Shown in pieces: positions 1 to 7,670 of a stretch of DNA of 64,000 nt. Source of the stretch: a virus; IMG/VR virus record IMGVR_UViG_3300025011_000038, positions 1 through 64,000 of that record; one strand, written 5' to 3'. A model generated the notes under the pieces. That model did no database searches. It was not told where the DNA came from and saw only the letters and a list, made by a program, of their open reading frames with translations. Position numbers and translations under genes: made by a program. The stretch's first letter is position 1. Each line of letters opens with the position of its first letter.

Positions 1-96
1 TAAGGGGTTGGGGCGAGAAATTACTTCTCTCTAATTGCAAGTGCTTCCGGTTCAGTGAGTTGCTTTAGCGAAGTAATTTCTCGCCCCAACCCCTTA
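1..96. repeat. 27-bp perfect inverted repeat at window edge
   Basis: Bases 1-27 are the exact reverse complement of bases 70-96, with a 42-base spacer. One arm covers the last codon and stop of the Sak4-like gene; the other lies further inside that gene. On the minus strand this would be a very stable hairpin around the stop codon. No T-run can be seen because the window ends. It could be a terminator-like structure or a fold-back artefact of sequencing or assembly at a contig end. Confidence 0.85.
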
Positions 97-923
97 GAAA
101 TCCATCGCTTTAATTCCTCCTCAGTTCTGCCGAGTTCGTTTCGCATTGTGTGAATTGCCTTAATGCTGTTTGGGGTTATCTCTGTTGGCTTTTCATTAAC
201 TGTATTACTATCTCCTTGTGGAGGTGGTGAAGTTATTTCCGGTGCCTGTACTCCGCTGTTTGCCCATGCTGTGAGCATTTTGCCGTGTTCCTCAGTCAAT
301 ACATCATACTTATTTTCAAATATATGAGTATTGTCCTTCATGGCGGTAGCAATATGAGTTTCCTGGTCAATCATAAAGGTAACCGTAAACTCATATTCAT
401 AATTTGCCCTTTGCTCTGCACCCATACCTATTTTCTTTGGAACCTGCTTGCCGTTCTTCTCCTCTAGCACATATTGATCTTTTCCGCGCAAACAGTTAAT
501 GATATTGCATTTGCTATATAACTGCTTGTCTACAAAAGCATTGTGACGGGGGTTAATTTTGCCCCAATTGGTATATGAGTTGCCTGGCATTTTGTCGTGA
601 ATTTCAAGTAGTCCACCCCGACCACTCCATTCATGCGATCCGCTATCAATAATCAGATTGTTGTAACCATTTTGCTCGGCGTATTCGATTACCTCAATGT
701 ATTTCTCAGGTGTATAAGGCGGTTGTAGATCAACTATGTCATAATCAAATTCATCGGCATAGAAGTATCCCCTGTCACTCTCTGTATTAGCTAATAAGGT
801 TGTACCGCCGATACCTTTTGCTATTCTTAGTGCGGTATAAGACTTACCGGAACCGCTTGGACCTATTAATGCAACCCTAACCTTTACCTGTTTGCGTACT
901 GCTTTAGTTGCTTGTATTGCCAT
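21..923 (-). CDS. Sak4-like P-loop ATPase, phage recombination
   Basis: A 300-residue RecA-fold ATPase of the phage Sak4/AAA_24 type. These proteins help single-strand DNA annealing and recombination with the phage SSB. Walker A GPSGSGKS is at residues 21-28 and a Walker B-like NLIID at 89-93. The C-terminal third after about residue 225 is a proline-rich linker followed by a small helical segment. The start is MAIQATK, directly downstream of the HD-domain gene and 1 base from its stop, so the two are translated together. The last codons lie in the 27-bp inverted repeat at the window edge, so the exact C-terminus is slightly suspect. Confidence 0.8.
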   Translation of the reverse strand: MAIQATKAVRKQVKVRVALIGPSGSGKSYTALRIAKGIGGTTLLANTESDRGYFYADEFDYDIVDLQPPYTPEKYIEVIEYAEQNGYNNLIIDSGSHEWSGRGGLLEIHDKMPGNSYTNWGKINPRHNAFVDKQLYSKCNIINCLRGKDQYVLEEKNGKQVPKKIGMGAEQRANYEYEFTVTFMIDQETHIATAMKDNTHIFENKYDVLTEEHGKMLTAWANSGVQAPEITSPPPQGDSNTVNEKPTEITPNSIKAIHTMRNELGRTEEELKRWISKGLGREITSLKQLTEPEALAIREK

Positions 924-1523
924 TTAAAACATCACCTCGCTACTAATCGGCACAATGCCTTTATCCGTTACACGACTACACCACAAATCCGCAAAATGGA
1001 TAATCATGGTTAGTGGATGCTCTTTGCCGTTTACGTCCCTACCACTAGGGATATATAGCATATTATGGTAAACAATCGCCTGTCGCTCGTCCTCGGTCAT
1101 TGGCACGAACCTACTTAGTATATGCAAACTCATAACACTGTGGTCACATTCAACCATATCGTTGTGCTTATATGGTTTTGCTTCGCTGACTTTACCTGTT
1201 TTCTCGAAAACATTGCTAATGTAGTACGGTTTGCCATGAGTACCTATTTTGCCTACATCATGAAAAAGTGCAGCGAACATGATACTTTGTAAATTTAGAC
1301 CATGCGCTCCAAAAGATAATTGCAGATTAAGTGCCGTAACCATCACATTTAAGCTATGCTCTAATAGTCCGCTTGGCCAATTGCAATGATGCTGACCGCT
1401 ACACGGGGCGCAGAAGAAACCGTTTAACTCTAAATGTGCAGCTAACTTGTCCATTCCGGGACGCTCAATCATACTTACTGCATTTCTAAATCTTTCAATA
1501 TTGGCTTGAATTTTGTCGTTCAA
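924..1523 (-). CDS. HD-domain phosphohydrolase-like protein
   Basis: A 199-residue protein with an HD-fold signature: His56 in LLEHSLNV, the HD pair at residues 88-89 in ALFHDVGK, and a distal His128 in ECDHS. HD enzymes hydrolyse phosphate esters of nucleotides or cyclic nucleotides, or act as nucleases. Its position directly before the Sak4-like ATPase suggests a role in phage DNA replication or recombination. The N-terminal part has CAPCSGQHHC, a possible metal-binding Cys/His cluster. Substrate unknown. Confidence 0.7.
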   Translation of the reverse strand: MNDKIQANIERFRNAVSMIERPGMDKLAAHLELNGFFCAPCSGQHHCNWPSGLLEHSLNVMVTALNLQLSFGAHGLNLQSIMFAALFHDVGKIGTHGKPYYISNVFEKTGKVSEAKPYKHNDMVECDHSVMSLHILSRFVPMTEDERQAIVYHNMLYIPSGRDVNGKEHPLTMIIHFADLWCSRVTDKGIVPISSEVMF

Positions 1524-1535
1524 GGCTAATCCTCC

Positions 1536-1709
1536 TTAAAATGGTATCATATCCGTTTCACTCTCAACCCTCTCAAAACACCCAGGATTAGGACAAATCA
1601 TCACACTATCTTGCGTTTCCCTCTCCCAAAGAATCCCACCAACCACTTCCATGTTGGTGCCGGGCAAATCATACTCGACTTTTCTTTCTCCGCATCTTTT
1701 ACAGTACAT
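1536..1709 (-). CDS. small Cys-rich (zinc-ribbon-like) protein
   Basis: A 57-residue protein beginning MYCKRCGERK. Two CxxC-type pairs (CKRC near the start and CPNPGC near residue 40) suggest one zinc site. The ATG at 1709 is preferred over an in-frame GTG at 1721 because GGAGGAGTGGGAG lies at a workable distance upstream. It overlaps the preceding gene (1601-1864) by about 110 bases in another frame, a large overlap; both ends look real. Function unknown. Confidence 0.6.
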   Translation of the reverse strand: MYCKRCGERKVEYDLPGTNMEVVGGILWERETQDSVMICPNPGCFERVESETDMIPF

Positions 1710-1864
1710 TTTCTCTCCCACTCCTCCGGCACACTCGCCAACTCCATACAGCGAACCGATACCCTTTCCAATGTTTCGGCAACAATCTCAGCATTACCCA
1801 AGCGGATTGAGTTTGCCCATGATGCCGTGTATTTAGCTAGTTCGGTGTAGTCTTTCTTGTTCAT
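1601..1864 (-). CDS. small helical protein of unknown function
   Basis: An 87-residue protein beginning MNKKDYTELAKY. Its ATG overlaps the stop of the preceding gene as ATGA, typical of translational coupling, and AAAAGGAAACAGC provides a ribosome site. The first 50 residues are amphipathic and helical. The last third overlaps the next gene in another frame and ends KWLVGFFGRGKRKIV. No family recognised. Confidence 0.55.
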   Translation of the reverse strand: MNKKDYTELAKYTASWANSIRLGNAEIVAETLERVSVRCMELASVPEEWERKCTVKDAEKEKSSMICPAPTWKWLVGFFGRGKRKIV

Positions 1865-2094
1865 GCTGTTTCCTTTTTGTTGGTGATAAGAGATATTGTT
1901 GTTAAAGATCCAGGTATTACATAAAAACCATGACCATTTTTGCATATACCATTGCAACCGTGACGACTAATACACTCATCGAGTCTTAGCATGAGCATGC
2001 CAAATTTATTTTTACCGAGTACGGTTGCTTTTTTATTTACAATACTCCTGTACTCTGTGTTCACAATAACCCTATCCCACTCCTTAAACTCCAT
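1861..2094 (-). CDS. small protein of unknown function, beta-rich
   Basis: A 77-residue protein starting MEFKEWDRVIV, with an excellent AAGGAGG about 9 bases before the ATG. The open frame continues upstream to about 2310, but that part lacks a ribosome site and is biased like non-coding DNA, so I exclude it. Residues 5-35 (DRVIVN...KKATVLGKN) resemble the start of a KOW/SH3-like barrel seen in many small phage proteins. Four Cys near the middle could bind metal. Confidence 0.55.
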   Translation of the reverse strand: MEFKEWDRVIVNTEYRSIVNKKATVLGKNKFGMLMLRLDECISRHGCNGICKNGHGFYVIPGSLTTISLITNKKETA

Positions 2095-2383
2095 CCTACT
2101 CGTCCTCCTTGTCCCTAACAAAATAACTTCTTCCCGTGTTACATATTCCTTCACATAGGAAACATGGAAAATTTTTAACTCTAGTGAATTTAAAAATACA
2201 TTTAACGCAATCAGGAATATAGTTATGGTTAAACTCCTGCATCCTGCTTGTCCTCCTTGTTGTTGAATTTGGTTTACAACGCCCCTATCTCTCCCCGGCA
2301 ATTTGGGCATATTTGAAATCCCCTGTACGGTCTTAAGTCATTCTGCTATCCGCACATATAGCAGTCTGGACGATATGCCTTGA

Positions 2384-2530
2384 CTAATAGCAATTAACTT
2401 GCAACCATAAGCGATTAGCAGTATCCTTTTCCAGGACAGCCTGACCATTATCTGTTGTATTTTCCTCGGTGCTTACGGTCAAATCGCTTAACTTTGGTTC
2501 CTTATCGTGTAAATCTTTGTTTTCACTCAT
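2384..2530 (-). CDS. small acidic protein, 48 residues
   Basis: Begins MSENKDLHDKEPKLSDL, with AAGGAGAT 9 bases before the ATG. The preceding micro-gene ends 15 bases upstream and its stop overlaps this ribosome site, so the two are operonic. The protein is charged and probably disordered in its first 35 residues. No family recognised. Confidence 0.5.
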   Translation of the reverse strand: MSENKDLHDKEPKLSDLTVSTEENTTDNGQAVLEKDTANRLWLQVNCY

Positions 2531-2545
2531 TTTACGGTAATCTCC

Positions 2546-2665
2546 TTATCTCTCATTGCGGAATTGCACTATCGTTACCCCCGTGAATAGCTTAATATTT
2601 CTATTGTCAGACTTCTTGGTGACAATAATTCTCATGTTATTGTTAGGCAAAAACTCCATTCTCAT
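2546..2665 (-). CDS. micro-protein, 39 residues
   Basis: Begins MRMEFLPNNNMRIIV, with GGGAGGT upstream of the ATG. It has an alternating pattern (MRIIVTKK...KLFTGVTIVQF) suggesting a small beta-hairpin. It lies in a tight leftward micro-gene operon behind the Xre gene. Function unknown. Confidence 0.5.
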   Translation of the reverse strand: MRMEFLPNNNMRIIVTKKSDNRNIKLFTGVTIVQFRNER

Positions 2666-2744
2666 TTCTACCGTTACCTCCCATACTAACTAATTTCCTA
2701 GCTTCTTTAATTTCCTTAACCTTTGCCTTAATGCGATCTACCAC
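2643..2744 (-). CDS. possible micro-protein with GTG start
   Basis: A 33-codon frame whose translation starts MVDRIKAKVKEIKEARK, a strongly helical, gene-like pattern. It overlaps the start of the next micro-gene by 23 bases. I see no clear ribosome site before the GTG, so this is tentative. Confidence 0.3.
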   Translation of the reverse strand: MVDRIKAKVKEIKEARKLVSMGGNGRNENGVFA

Positions 2745-2748
2745 AAAA

Positions 2749-2785
2749 GTTAGGTAAAAGTTAGGTAAAGGTTAGATTATTTTTA
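2749..2785. repeat. tandem GTTAGGTAAA direct repeats
   Basis: The motif GTTAGGTAAA(A) occurs twice in a row, followed by a degenerate GGTTAG copy and a TTTAGG tract, in the leader between the Xre gene and the following micro-genes. The GGTA half matches half of the TACC-N6-GGTA operators nearby, so these may be weak repressor half-sites. Confidence 0.4.
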
Positions 2786-2853
2786 GGTTGTTATGCTATA
2801 CTACATTTAGTTGATTACTTGGACTTTTATTTAGTGAAAAACACCCCTTGATA

Positions 2854-3096
2854 TTATAAGTTTATTAAATCTGAATCGGATTGAGGACGTGACTCCCCAG
2901 TAAGATCGGATACCTTGCAATTAAGAGCAATGGCAATTTTAGCCAGAGTGCTTAAAAAAATGTCAGTCGTATTACCGTTTTCGATATTGGATATATTACT
3001 TTGAGTAAGTCCTGTAAGTTCGGAAAGCGTTTGTTGATATATACCCTGCTGTTTTCTTAGTCGGCAAACATTTTCACCGACCAATTTTAAATTCAA
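2854..3096 (-). CDS. Xre-family repressor (Cro/CI type)
   Basis: An 80-residue single-domain helix-turn-helix protein. Residues 4-65 form the HTH_3 fold; the recognition-helix region is LSELTGLTQSNISNIENG at about 25-42. It has no C-terminal protease or dimerisation domain, so it is Cro-like. It lies leftward of two perfect palindromes (3123-3138 and 3181-3198) and diverges from the second Xre gene at 3281, which is the classic genetic-switch arrangement. GAAAGGAGGT gives a strong ribosome site. Confidence 0.85.
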   Translation of the reverse strand: MNLKLVGENVCRLRKQQGIYQQTLSELTGLTQSNISNIENGNTTDIFLSTLAKIAIALNCKVSDLTGESRPQSDSDLINL

Positions 3097-3122
3097 AGGT
3101 TAAACCTCCTTTCGGTTAAGTC

Positions 3123-3138
3123 CTACCTAAAAAGGTAG
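3123..3138. promoter_or_regulatory. palindromic operator, leader of Xre gene
   Basis: CTACCTAAAAAGGTAG is a perfect 6+6 inverted repeat around AAAA. It lies between the leftward start of the Xre gene and the second palindrome, with centres 59 bases apart. It fits the TACC-N6-GGTA dyad found at other promoters in this window. Confidence 0.7.
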
Positions 3139-3180
3139 TTGCTAGATAAAAAAATATTGCTCGTCCCACTAAAGATAGCA

Positions 3181-3200
3181 TATACCTTTAAAGGTATAAT
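3181..3200. promoter_or_regulatory. palindromic operator overlapping rightward -10 TATAAT
   Basis: TATACCTTTAAAGGTATA (3181-3198) is a perfect 18-bp palindrome. Read rightward it runs directly into TATAAT (3195-3200), so a repressor bound here would cover the -10 of the promoter for the Xre gene at 3281. Its symmetry would also affect the leftward promoter. I see no good -35 hexamer. Confidence 0.7.
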
Positions 3201-3280
3201 GTCAACCGCTTTAGGTAAATTTTGTCCCTAATTGTAGATAATAAAGATAAACTATTTTAATAAAAATGGAGGAATTTAAA

Positions 3281-3661
3281 ATGGAACTAAAGGATAAGTT
3301 GCAAAGTTTGAGAATGAGGCGTGGGTACTCTATGGAAAAATTAGCTGAAATAGCTAAAGTGGCCCTAAATACCGTCGGCCAAATTGAAAGAGGTGAGCGT
3401 AAAAATCCAGGCATTGAAACCATTGAAAAATTAGCTAAGGCATTAAATATAAGTCCTTTGTATTTTCACAAGGAATCGATTCGGACATATTTTGATGTAA
3501 AAGAGGTTAACGATGCCATGACCGAAGAATTGAAGCAAATGCTACTCGATAAAGCGTCTTTACCTTGGATGATGTTAGCTAAGAAAGCATACGAGGAGCG
3601 CATACCACCTGAGATTGTGGAAGAATTGCTCAATACTATTACAAAAGCAAGAAATTCGTAA
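3281..3661 (+). CDS. Xre-family regulator with C-terminal extension
   Basis: A 126-residue protein with an N-terminal helix-turn-helix (about residues 5-60; SMEKLAEIAKVALNTVGQIERG is the core) and a helical C-terminal half ending in a PPEIVEELLNTI segment that may mediate oligomerisation. The ATG at 3281 is preferred over 3266 because GGAGGA sits 8 bases before it. It is transcribed away from the leftward Xre gene across the shared operators, so the pair probably sets the lysis/maintenance decision. Confidence 0.8.
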   Translation: MELKDKLQSLRMRRGYSMEKLAEIAKVALNTVGQIERGERKNPGIETIEKLAKALNISPLYFHKESIRTYFDVKEVNDAMTEELKQMLLDKASLPWMMLAKKAYEERIPPEIVEELLNTITKARNS

Positions 3662-3771
3662 TATTATTTTGTCGGAAATTGATGGAAGATATTACTTGAA
3701 ATTTGTTGCTATTAGGTGTATCATATTAGATCATAAAACAAGTGTTCGTATAATAAAAGGGGGGTAAGTAT

Positions 3772-3993
3772 TTGGAATTTGACATTAAAAATTTTGGTAA
3801 TTACATTGAACTCGTGGTGGACAATGGCGTTTGCACGATTAATAGAAACATATCCGAAGAAGGCATCAAAATACTTAACGAAACCGCCCTAGAATCTATG
3901 GCAAATAGGGTTAATGAGGGTAAGCATGTACTGGCAGATAATACGAAGTGTTATGGTGCTTTTCGTGGTTCTGGCTGTTGTTCTTTTGGATAA
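3772..3993 (+). CDS. small protein of unknown function
   Basis: A 73-residue protein read from a TTG codon (MEFDIKNFGNY) placed 6 bases after GGGGGG. A TATAAT at 3749-3754 suggests its own promoter. The sequence ends AFRGSGCCSFG with two adjacent Cys. It is followed immediately by a strong terminator, so it is the last gene of the rightward repressor-side unit. No family recognised. Confidence 0.55.
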   Translation: MEFDIKNFGNYIELVVDNGVCTINRNISEEGIKILNETALESMANRVNEGKHVLADNTKCYGAFRGSGCCSFG

Positions 3994-3996
3994 AAA

Positions 3997-4026
3997 CAAA
4001 ACCCCTTCCGATGTGGAGGGGTTTTA
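3997..4026. terminator. bidirectional intrinsic terminator
   Basis: An AAAACCCCTTCC / GGAGGGGTTTT hairpin with A-rich and T-rich flanks, directly after the gene at 3772-3993. Confidence 0.8.
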
Positions 4027-4084
4027 ATAATTTCCGTTGTAATGTCGAAAAAGTAATGTTAAAATAATTGCTAATTAAATGCCG

Positions 4085-4120
4085 AAGGGAACCCCCACCG
4101 ACCAAAGTTTGGGTTCCCTT
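4085..4120 (+). terminator. hairpin, probable terminator
   Basis: A perfect 10-bp stem AAGGGAACCC / GGGTTCCCTT around a 16-base loop, followed by TCTATT. The T-run is weak, so it could instead be a regulatory hairpin. Confidence 0.5.
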
Positions 4121-4127
4121 TCTATTA

Positions 4128-4206
4128 AAGCGGAGGCTTTGCCCCTGCCTGCTTTGCTGTTTATTATTCTAAGCAATGTCAGGGTAAATGTCAAGACTCT
4201 CCGCTT
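4128..4206 (+). ncRNA. candidate structured RNA leader
   Basis: Three nested stems enclose 79 bases: AAGCGGAG (4128-4135) with CTCCGCTT (4199-4206), an inner CCCTG / CAGGG, and an innermost TGCTT / AAGCA. It lies between two terminator-like hairpins and the gene at 4246. This could be an antitermination or riboregulatory leader. No known RNA class was recognised. Confidence 0.4.
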
Positions 4207-4245
4207 GGTTTTTTGTTGGAAAATTTATTAGCGGAGGGGTTATTG

Positions 4246-4959
4246 ATGGGACAGGCACTTAGAAAAATCAGCGAAAAGGAATTTACCACTAGAAAATACT
4301 TAGAAAATACCATTAGAAAAAAGCAAATTTCCATTATAAATAATTATAATAATAACAATGATGATTATATAAATATTATTAAGAGAAAGAGTAATGCTTT
4401 GAAAGAATATCTAAGTAAAAAAGAAAAGGTGGAAAAGCCAATGGAAAATTCGGATAGAAAAAAATATATCGGCATTGAAGAAGCTGCGAACTATACCGGT
4501 AAGACAACCAAGACTATTAGAAACTGGATAGGTCGCGGTATGCCCAATGAATTTGTCAATGGAAAATACTTTGTTGACATAGAAACTTTGGATAACTGGA
4601 AAGAAAAAAAGCCTAGAAAAATTAAATTTACACAGGAAAGTACCGATGGAAAAAATAATGAACCTGTGGATAACTCCAATACTGAAAATATCGAACCGGA
4701 AAAATATTCACCAGGGCCACCAAATAATTTTGTCACACGGGAAGAATTAAACTCCTACACACTAACGATAAAAGATTTTACCGAAGCATTAAACGGACTC
4801 CGACAGGATAATCAGGAATTGAGGGATAGACTTGAACAAATGGAATTGCGGCAGAAGGAAATTGACATAGAAAACAGAACGTCCCGCATCGAGAAATATA
4901 TCTCAGAAATGCGGGACCGTCAGAAGTTGTCTTGGTGGAGGAAGTTGTTTAGTCGGTAA
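4246..4959 (+). CDS. MerR-type HTH protein with coiled coil
   Basis: A 237-residue protein. Residues 70-115 ([20 protein letters not shown]...[14 protein letters not shown]) are an excisionase/MerR-like winged HTH. Residues about 165-225 form a long charged coiled coil, and the tail SWWRKLFSR is typical of plasmid-borne MerR/DUF3967-like proteins of Firmicutes. The N-terminal 60 residues are Asn-rich. The ATG at 4246 has GGAGGGG upstream; the open frame from 4213 has none. It may act in plasmid partition or transcription control. It is convergent with the leftward operon from 8570. Confidence 0.6.
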   Translation: MGQALRKISEKEFTTRKYLENTIRKKQISIINNYNNNNDDYINIIKRKSNALKEYLSKKEKVEKPMENSDRKKYIGIEEAANYTGKTTKTIRNWIGRGMPNEFVNGKYFVDIETLDNWKEKKPRKIKFTQESTDGKNNEPVDNSNTENIEPEKYSPGPPNNFVTREELNSYTLTIKDFTEALNGLRQDNQELRDRLEQMELRQKEIDIENRTSRIEKYISEMRDRQKLSWWRKLFSR

Positions 4960-5305
4960 CTTCTACAAAACTAACATCTTCCGAATAATAACCGTTTGAC
5001 TCTCCATACCAACGAATGGTTACATAACCTTTAATCGTTGCCAGTTTATAAAATGTCCATGTAAAACTTTCGTCCCATTCTCTTTTAGGGCGATCTTGAT
5101 TAGTTGTTTCTTCTGCCATAGTAATAGGACTTCCAATTAAATCGTCTATGTTACCGATTACATCTTCTATGCTGACATTTTCGCAACAATCTTGAAAATG
5201 AAGCATCTTATATTTTGTTCCATCGTTGCAGGTAAATAATATTTCTTCCTTATCATCGTTTATTTTTATTTCGGTTAATGTCTTTCCGATAAGTGCGCTA
5301 ATCAT
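4949..5305 (-). CDS. DUF7448-like phage protein
   Basis: A 118-residue protein with the pattern of a widespread phage family: a beta-rich N-terminus, [15 protein letters not shown] near residues 38-52, and a late [16 protein letters not shown] motif. The molecular function of that family is not known. It is the last gene of the leftward operon and its end overlaps the end of the convergent MerR-type gene. Confidence 0.55.
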   Translation of the reverse strand: MISALIGKTLTEIKINDDKEEILFTCNDGTKYKMLHFQDCCENVSIEDVIGNIDDLIGSPITMAEETTNQDRPKREWDESFTWTFYKLATIKGYVTIRWYGESNGYYSEDVSFVEVTD

Positions 5306-5478
5306 AATCTAACCTCCCCTATTATCTGACTCAATCTTTGCTTGGCGATATTCTGGTTAATTAGCCATGAGCCAATTTCCCTACCCTCATAGCCACTACA
5401 ATATTTTTTTCCGCAGCAACCTATTCGCTTAGTACAGGAGTTGCAGAATTTAAAGTATGGATTACCTATTATGTTCAC
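5302..5478 (-). CDS. small Cys-rich protein
   Basis: A 58-residue protein starting at a GTG ([12 protein letters not shown]). The start overlaps the upstream stop as GTGA and follows [24 protein letters not shown] in the first 30 residues provides five Cys, probably one zinc site. Function unknown. Confidence 0.5.
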   Translation of the reverse strand: MNIIGNPYFKFCNSCTKRIGCCGKKYCSGYEGREIGSWLINQNIAKQRLSQIIGEVRL

Positions 5479-5831
5479 TTTTCCACCCCCAAACACTTTT
5501 CCAGTAATCCCCTTAAACTCTTATAAGACTCAAAACCACTGCCGCATAGCCATTCAAGAAACACCAGATCATCGCCGGAAATCTTGATATTATGTTCCTG
5601 CAGCAAACCCATAAGGCTCTCTATGCGCTCATCCCTGCTTAGGTATTTGACTGGGTGCTTGATTGGGTCATGGTCGGCATTTATCTCAAAGATACGTTCT
5701 TCCGTTCTAAGGTGAGGAATAGCGCAATCTAGGCAAACTATATTATTATCCAGCGGCACAAAATACACTATGTCACCATGAGCGAAGGGTTTGCCGCATG
5801 ACTGGCAGTTACGGATTGGTGTTGTTTTCAT
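5475..5831 (-). CDS. zinc-ribbon phage protein
   Basis: A 118-residue protein. The N-terminus has CQSCGKPF...CLDC, a two-pair zinc ribbon at about residues 9-40. The remainder is helical. Its start overlaps the upstream stop as ATGA. No specific family recognised. Confidence 0.5.
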   Translation of the reverse strand: MKTTPIRNCQSCGKPFAHGDIVYFVPLDNNIVCLDCAIPHLRTEERIFEINADHDPIKHPVKYLSRDERIESLMGLLQEHNIKISGDDLVFLEWLCGSGFESYKSLRGLLEKCLGVEK

Positions 5832-5965
5832 GGTTGGCCCTCCTTTTTAGAAAGTCTGGGCAAAAAATATTCACAATGCCTAAGTTCAAATTTATCCTTG
5901 GTTTTACATGATTCTATGCTACTTCTATTAATACACCTAATACATTGATGTCGTTTAACCTTCAT
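5828..5965 (-). CDS. Cys-rich micro-protein, 45 residues
   Basis: Starts MKVKRHQCIRCINR, immediately after the upstream stop, and ends with ATGA overlapping the next gene. It has four Cys (CIRC, later C and HC), consistent with a small zinc finger. Confidence 0.5.
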   Translation of the reverse strand: MKVKRHQCIRCINRSSIESCKTKDKFELRHCEYFLPRLSKKEGQP

Positions 5966-6307
5966 TCACCCCACCCCCTCAATAATCTCCACTATTCTCT
6001 CTAGTTGTTCTTTGCTGAGAGAATGTAGATTAAATTCCCTTAACCTATTTATTGCTTTATGTCGGTCTATTTCATCTAAAACATTCTGAGTGATTGGACG
6101 TATTGTAAATGAGCAACCCCAAGCATTAGAAGATTTATGGTAACCTTCCTTATCTGTCGATAAGCCACTCTCTAAGCGCACAATGCCGGTAGGAGTCATT
6201 TTTTTAACTTTATCAATAGTGTATACTGTGTCCCTACGTCTAATATAACAAACCTTATCGCCCGGTTTAAGAGACTTTAGCCAATCGACGTATTCTATAT
6301 GACTCAC
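5966..6307 (-). CDS. small phage protein of unknown function
   Basis: A 113-residue protein. The N-terminal half (GDKVCYIRRRDTVYTIDKVKK) is beta-rich and resembles KOW-like accessory proteins; the C-terminal 30 residues are helical (LSKEQLERIVEIIEGVG). That C-terminal helix resembles the tail of the next upstream gene, suggesting paralogy. Confidence 0.5.
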   Translation of the reverse strand: MSHIEYVDWLKSLKPGDKVCYIRRRDTVYTIDKVKKMTPTGIVRLESGLSTDKEGYHKSSNAWGCSFTIRPITQNVLDEIDRHKAINRLREFNLHSLSKEQLERIVEIIEGVG

Positions 6308-6319
6308 CCCTCAATAATC

Positions 6320-6850
6320 TTATGTCGCTTCTTCTTCGGATATAGAAGAACACATATATTCCACGGAAGGATATACTTCCATTTCTTTTTTGCACTTAGG
6401 ACATTCTATTATTCTTTTGTCTAAATCATCGTTAATTGCCCTTCTCCCGTTGAATTCATGGCCACAGTAGGGACAAATACAAGTGTCAACACTGATGGTT
6501 TCATCGGTCGGATATGTGACCTCATCTTTTGGTTGTTCCTCAATAATAGCCTTAATCTGCCGGAGTTGTTGGAGAGTAATTTTATTGTAATGTGGACTGG
6601 AAATAATTTTTTCTATATTTATAGCAGTAGAACTATATTCCTGCTCGTCATAATAATTTTGTGCGGATAGATAAATTTTAAATGAAGTAGCATCTAAACA
6701 TGCGAGATTATTGATCTTAACCTTATACTGCCTAGAATTAGGCGACATGCTTATATAGAAATAAGTCCTACCTACTTTTACTATTTCATATTCTCGCAGT
6801 TCCCTACCTCCATAATAATCCTTAACATAAACCTTCTGCCCAACTTCCAT
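6320..6850 (-). CDS. two-part phage protein with C-terminal zinc ribbon
   Basis: A 176-residue protein. Residues 1-60 are a beta-rich domain starting MEVGQKVYVKDYYGG, like the neighbour at 5966. A zinc ribbon follows (CPYCGHEF...CPKC) at about 130-160. The ATG at 6850 follows AGGAGGTGACTAGC and is preferred to the longer frame. Probable fusion of an accessory domain to a ribbon. Function unknown. Confidence 0.5.
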   Translation of the reverse strand: MEVGQKVYVKDYYGGRELREYEIVKVGRTYFYISMSPNSRQYKVKINNLACLDATSFKIYLSAQNYYDEQEYSSTAINIEKIISSPHYNKITLQQLRQIKAIIEEQPKDEVTYPTDETISVDTCICPYCGHEFNGRRAINDDLDKRIIECPKCKKEMEVYPSVEYMCSSISEEEAT

Positions 6851-6862
6851 GCTAGTCACCTC

Positions 6863-6961
6863 CTACAAATGAAATAAACAGTAAATAATTACAACTGCAC
6901 CAATAACACCAAACAGTGAACCGATGTATTGTATTATATCGTTGTCTTGCGTGTTAATCAC
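6863..6961 (-). CDS. single-span membrane micro-protein
   Basis: A 32-residue frame from GTG that overlaps the end of the upstream gene. It is mostly one transmembrane helix (GSLFGVIGAVVIIYCLF). The ribosome site is weak. Position and hydrophobicity suggest a real small membrane peptide. Confidence 0.4.
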   Translation of the reverse strand: MINTQDNDIIQYIGSLFGVIGAVVIIYCLFHL

Positions 6962-7163
6962 CTGCCACATCATGTAAATATAAAGTATCATTTTCTTTAC
7001 AATAACCACAAACGCAACCCCATGGTTTTGAAGTTAATTCTACTTCTACTGTTTTATATTTAGGGAATTTCGTTATATCATTGTTTAGTGATATAGATGG
7101 TAATATATAAACAGCAATATTCCAAAGTCCTTGTTTTACAATATGATATTTAACCCTACTCAC
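6954..7163 (-). CDS. small protein of unknown function
   Basis: About 69 residues from a GTG at 7163 (MSRVKYHIVKQG), or 78 from an ATG at 7190. Neither start has ideally spaced ribosome-site bases, although GGAGG lies just before the GTG. It ends with CVCGYCKEND, a single Cys pair. It overlaps the upstream gene's end if the longer start is used. Confidence 0.45.
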   Translation of the reverse strand: MSRVKYHIVKQGLWNIAVYILPSISLNNDITKFPKYKTVEVELTSKPWGCVCGYCKENDTLYLHDVAGD

Positions 7164-7176
7164 CTTCCTCCAACTT

Positions 7177-7584
7177 CTAACACCCATCAAACTCAGGCAG
7201 TGCTTTAAATTCTTCTTCTGTCATTGCAACCGCTTCCACAGTAAAGAAGTCGTTAAATAGATGTGTCTTATCCCCAATCTGTAAAGATTTTAATGCTGTT
7301 TCAGTTAACTCTTTGGCGACTGAATCAAGGCAAAATTCGTCTATTTCTTTTCTTTCTTTATCAGGCATTTCTTCTAAAGTAACCATAATATCTTCTACGG
7401 CATCCTCTGGTTTATCGTGCATAACCCAGGAACCATATTCTATATTTGAAACTTTATAGCATTTTATGAGATTAGGTTTACAGGAAAGACAACATACTTT
7501 TACTATCCCATCTTCCCCTATCTTTATTTGACATTCTGTATCTATTAATATTTCTTTATTACAAACTATGCAACAATTAGACAT
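7177..7584 (-). CDS. zinc-ribbon protein of unknown function
   Basis: A 135-residue protein with CCIVC and CCLSC pairs in the first 35 residues, then an acidic helical region and a C-terminal segment ending EEEFKALPEFDGC. Its start overlaps the end of the micro-gene upstream. No family recognised. Confidence 0.5.
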   Translation of the reverse strand: MSNCCIVCNKEILIDTECQIKIGEDGIVKVCCLSCKPNLIKCYKVSNIEYGSWVMHDKPEDAVEDIMVTLEEMPDKERKEIDEFCLDSVAKELTETALKSLQIGDKTHLFNDFFTVEAVAMTEEEFKALPEFDGC

Positions 7585-7669
7585 TCCCTAATTCCTCCTT
7601 TATATCTCTGATTTTGCGTATTTGCTCTAGTGTAAATGTCGGCAATAGGTAAACTTTTTGACTTGACAT
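7577..7669 (-). CDS. micro-protein, 30 residues
   Basis: Starts MSSQKVYLLPTFTLEQIRKI after AGGGAAG. Its final codons overlap the start of the next gene. The helical second half is charged. Tentative. Confidence 0.4.
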   Translation of the reverse strand: MSSQKVYLLPTFTLEQIRKIRDIKEELGNV

Positions 7670-7670
7670 T

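Noticed and set aside
2095-2310. Long N-terminal extension of the gene at 1861-2094
   Set aside because: No ribosome site upstream of the longer frame, while a strong AAGGAGG marks the ATG at 2094.
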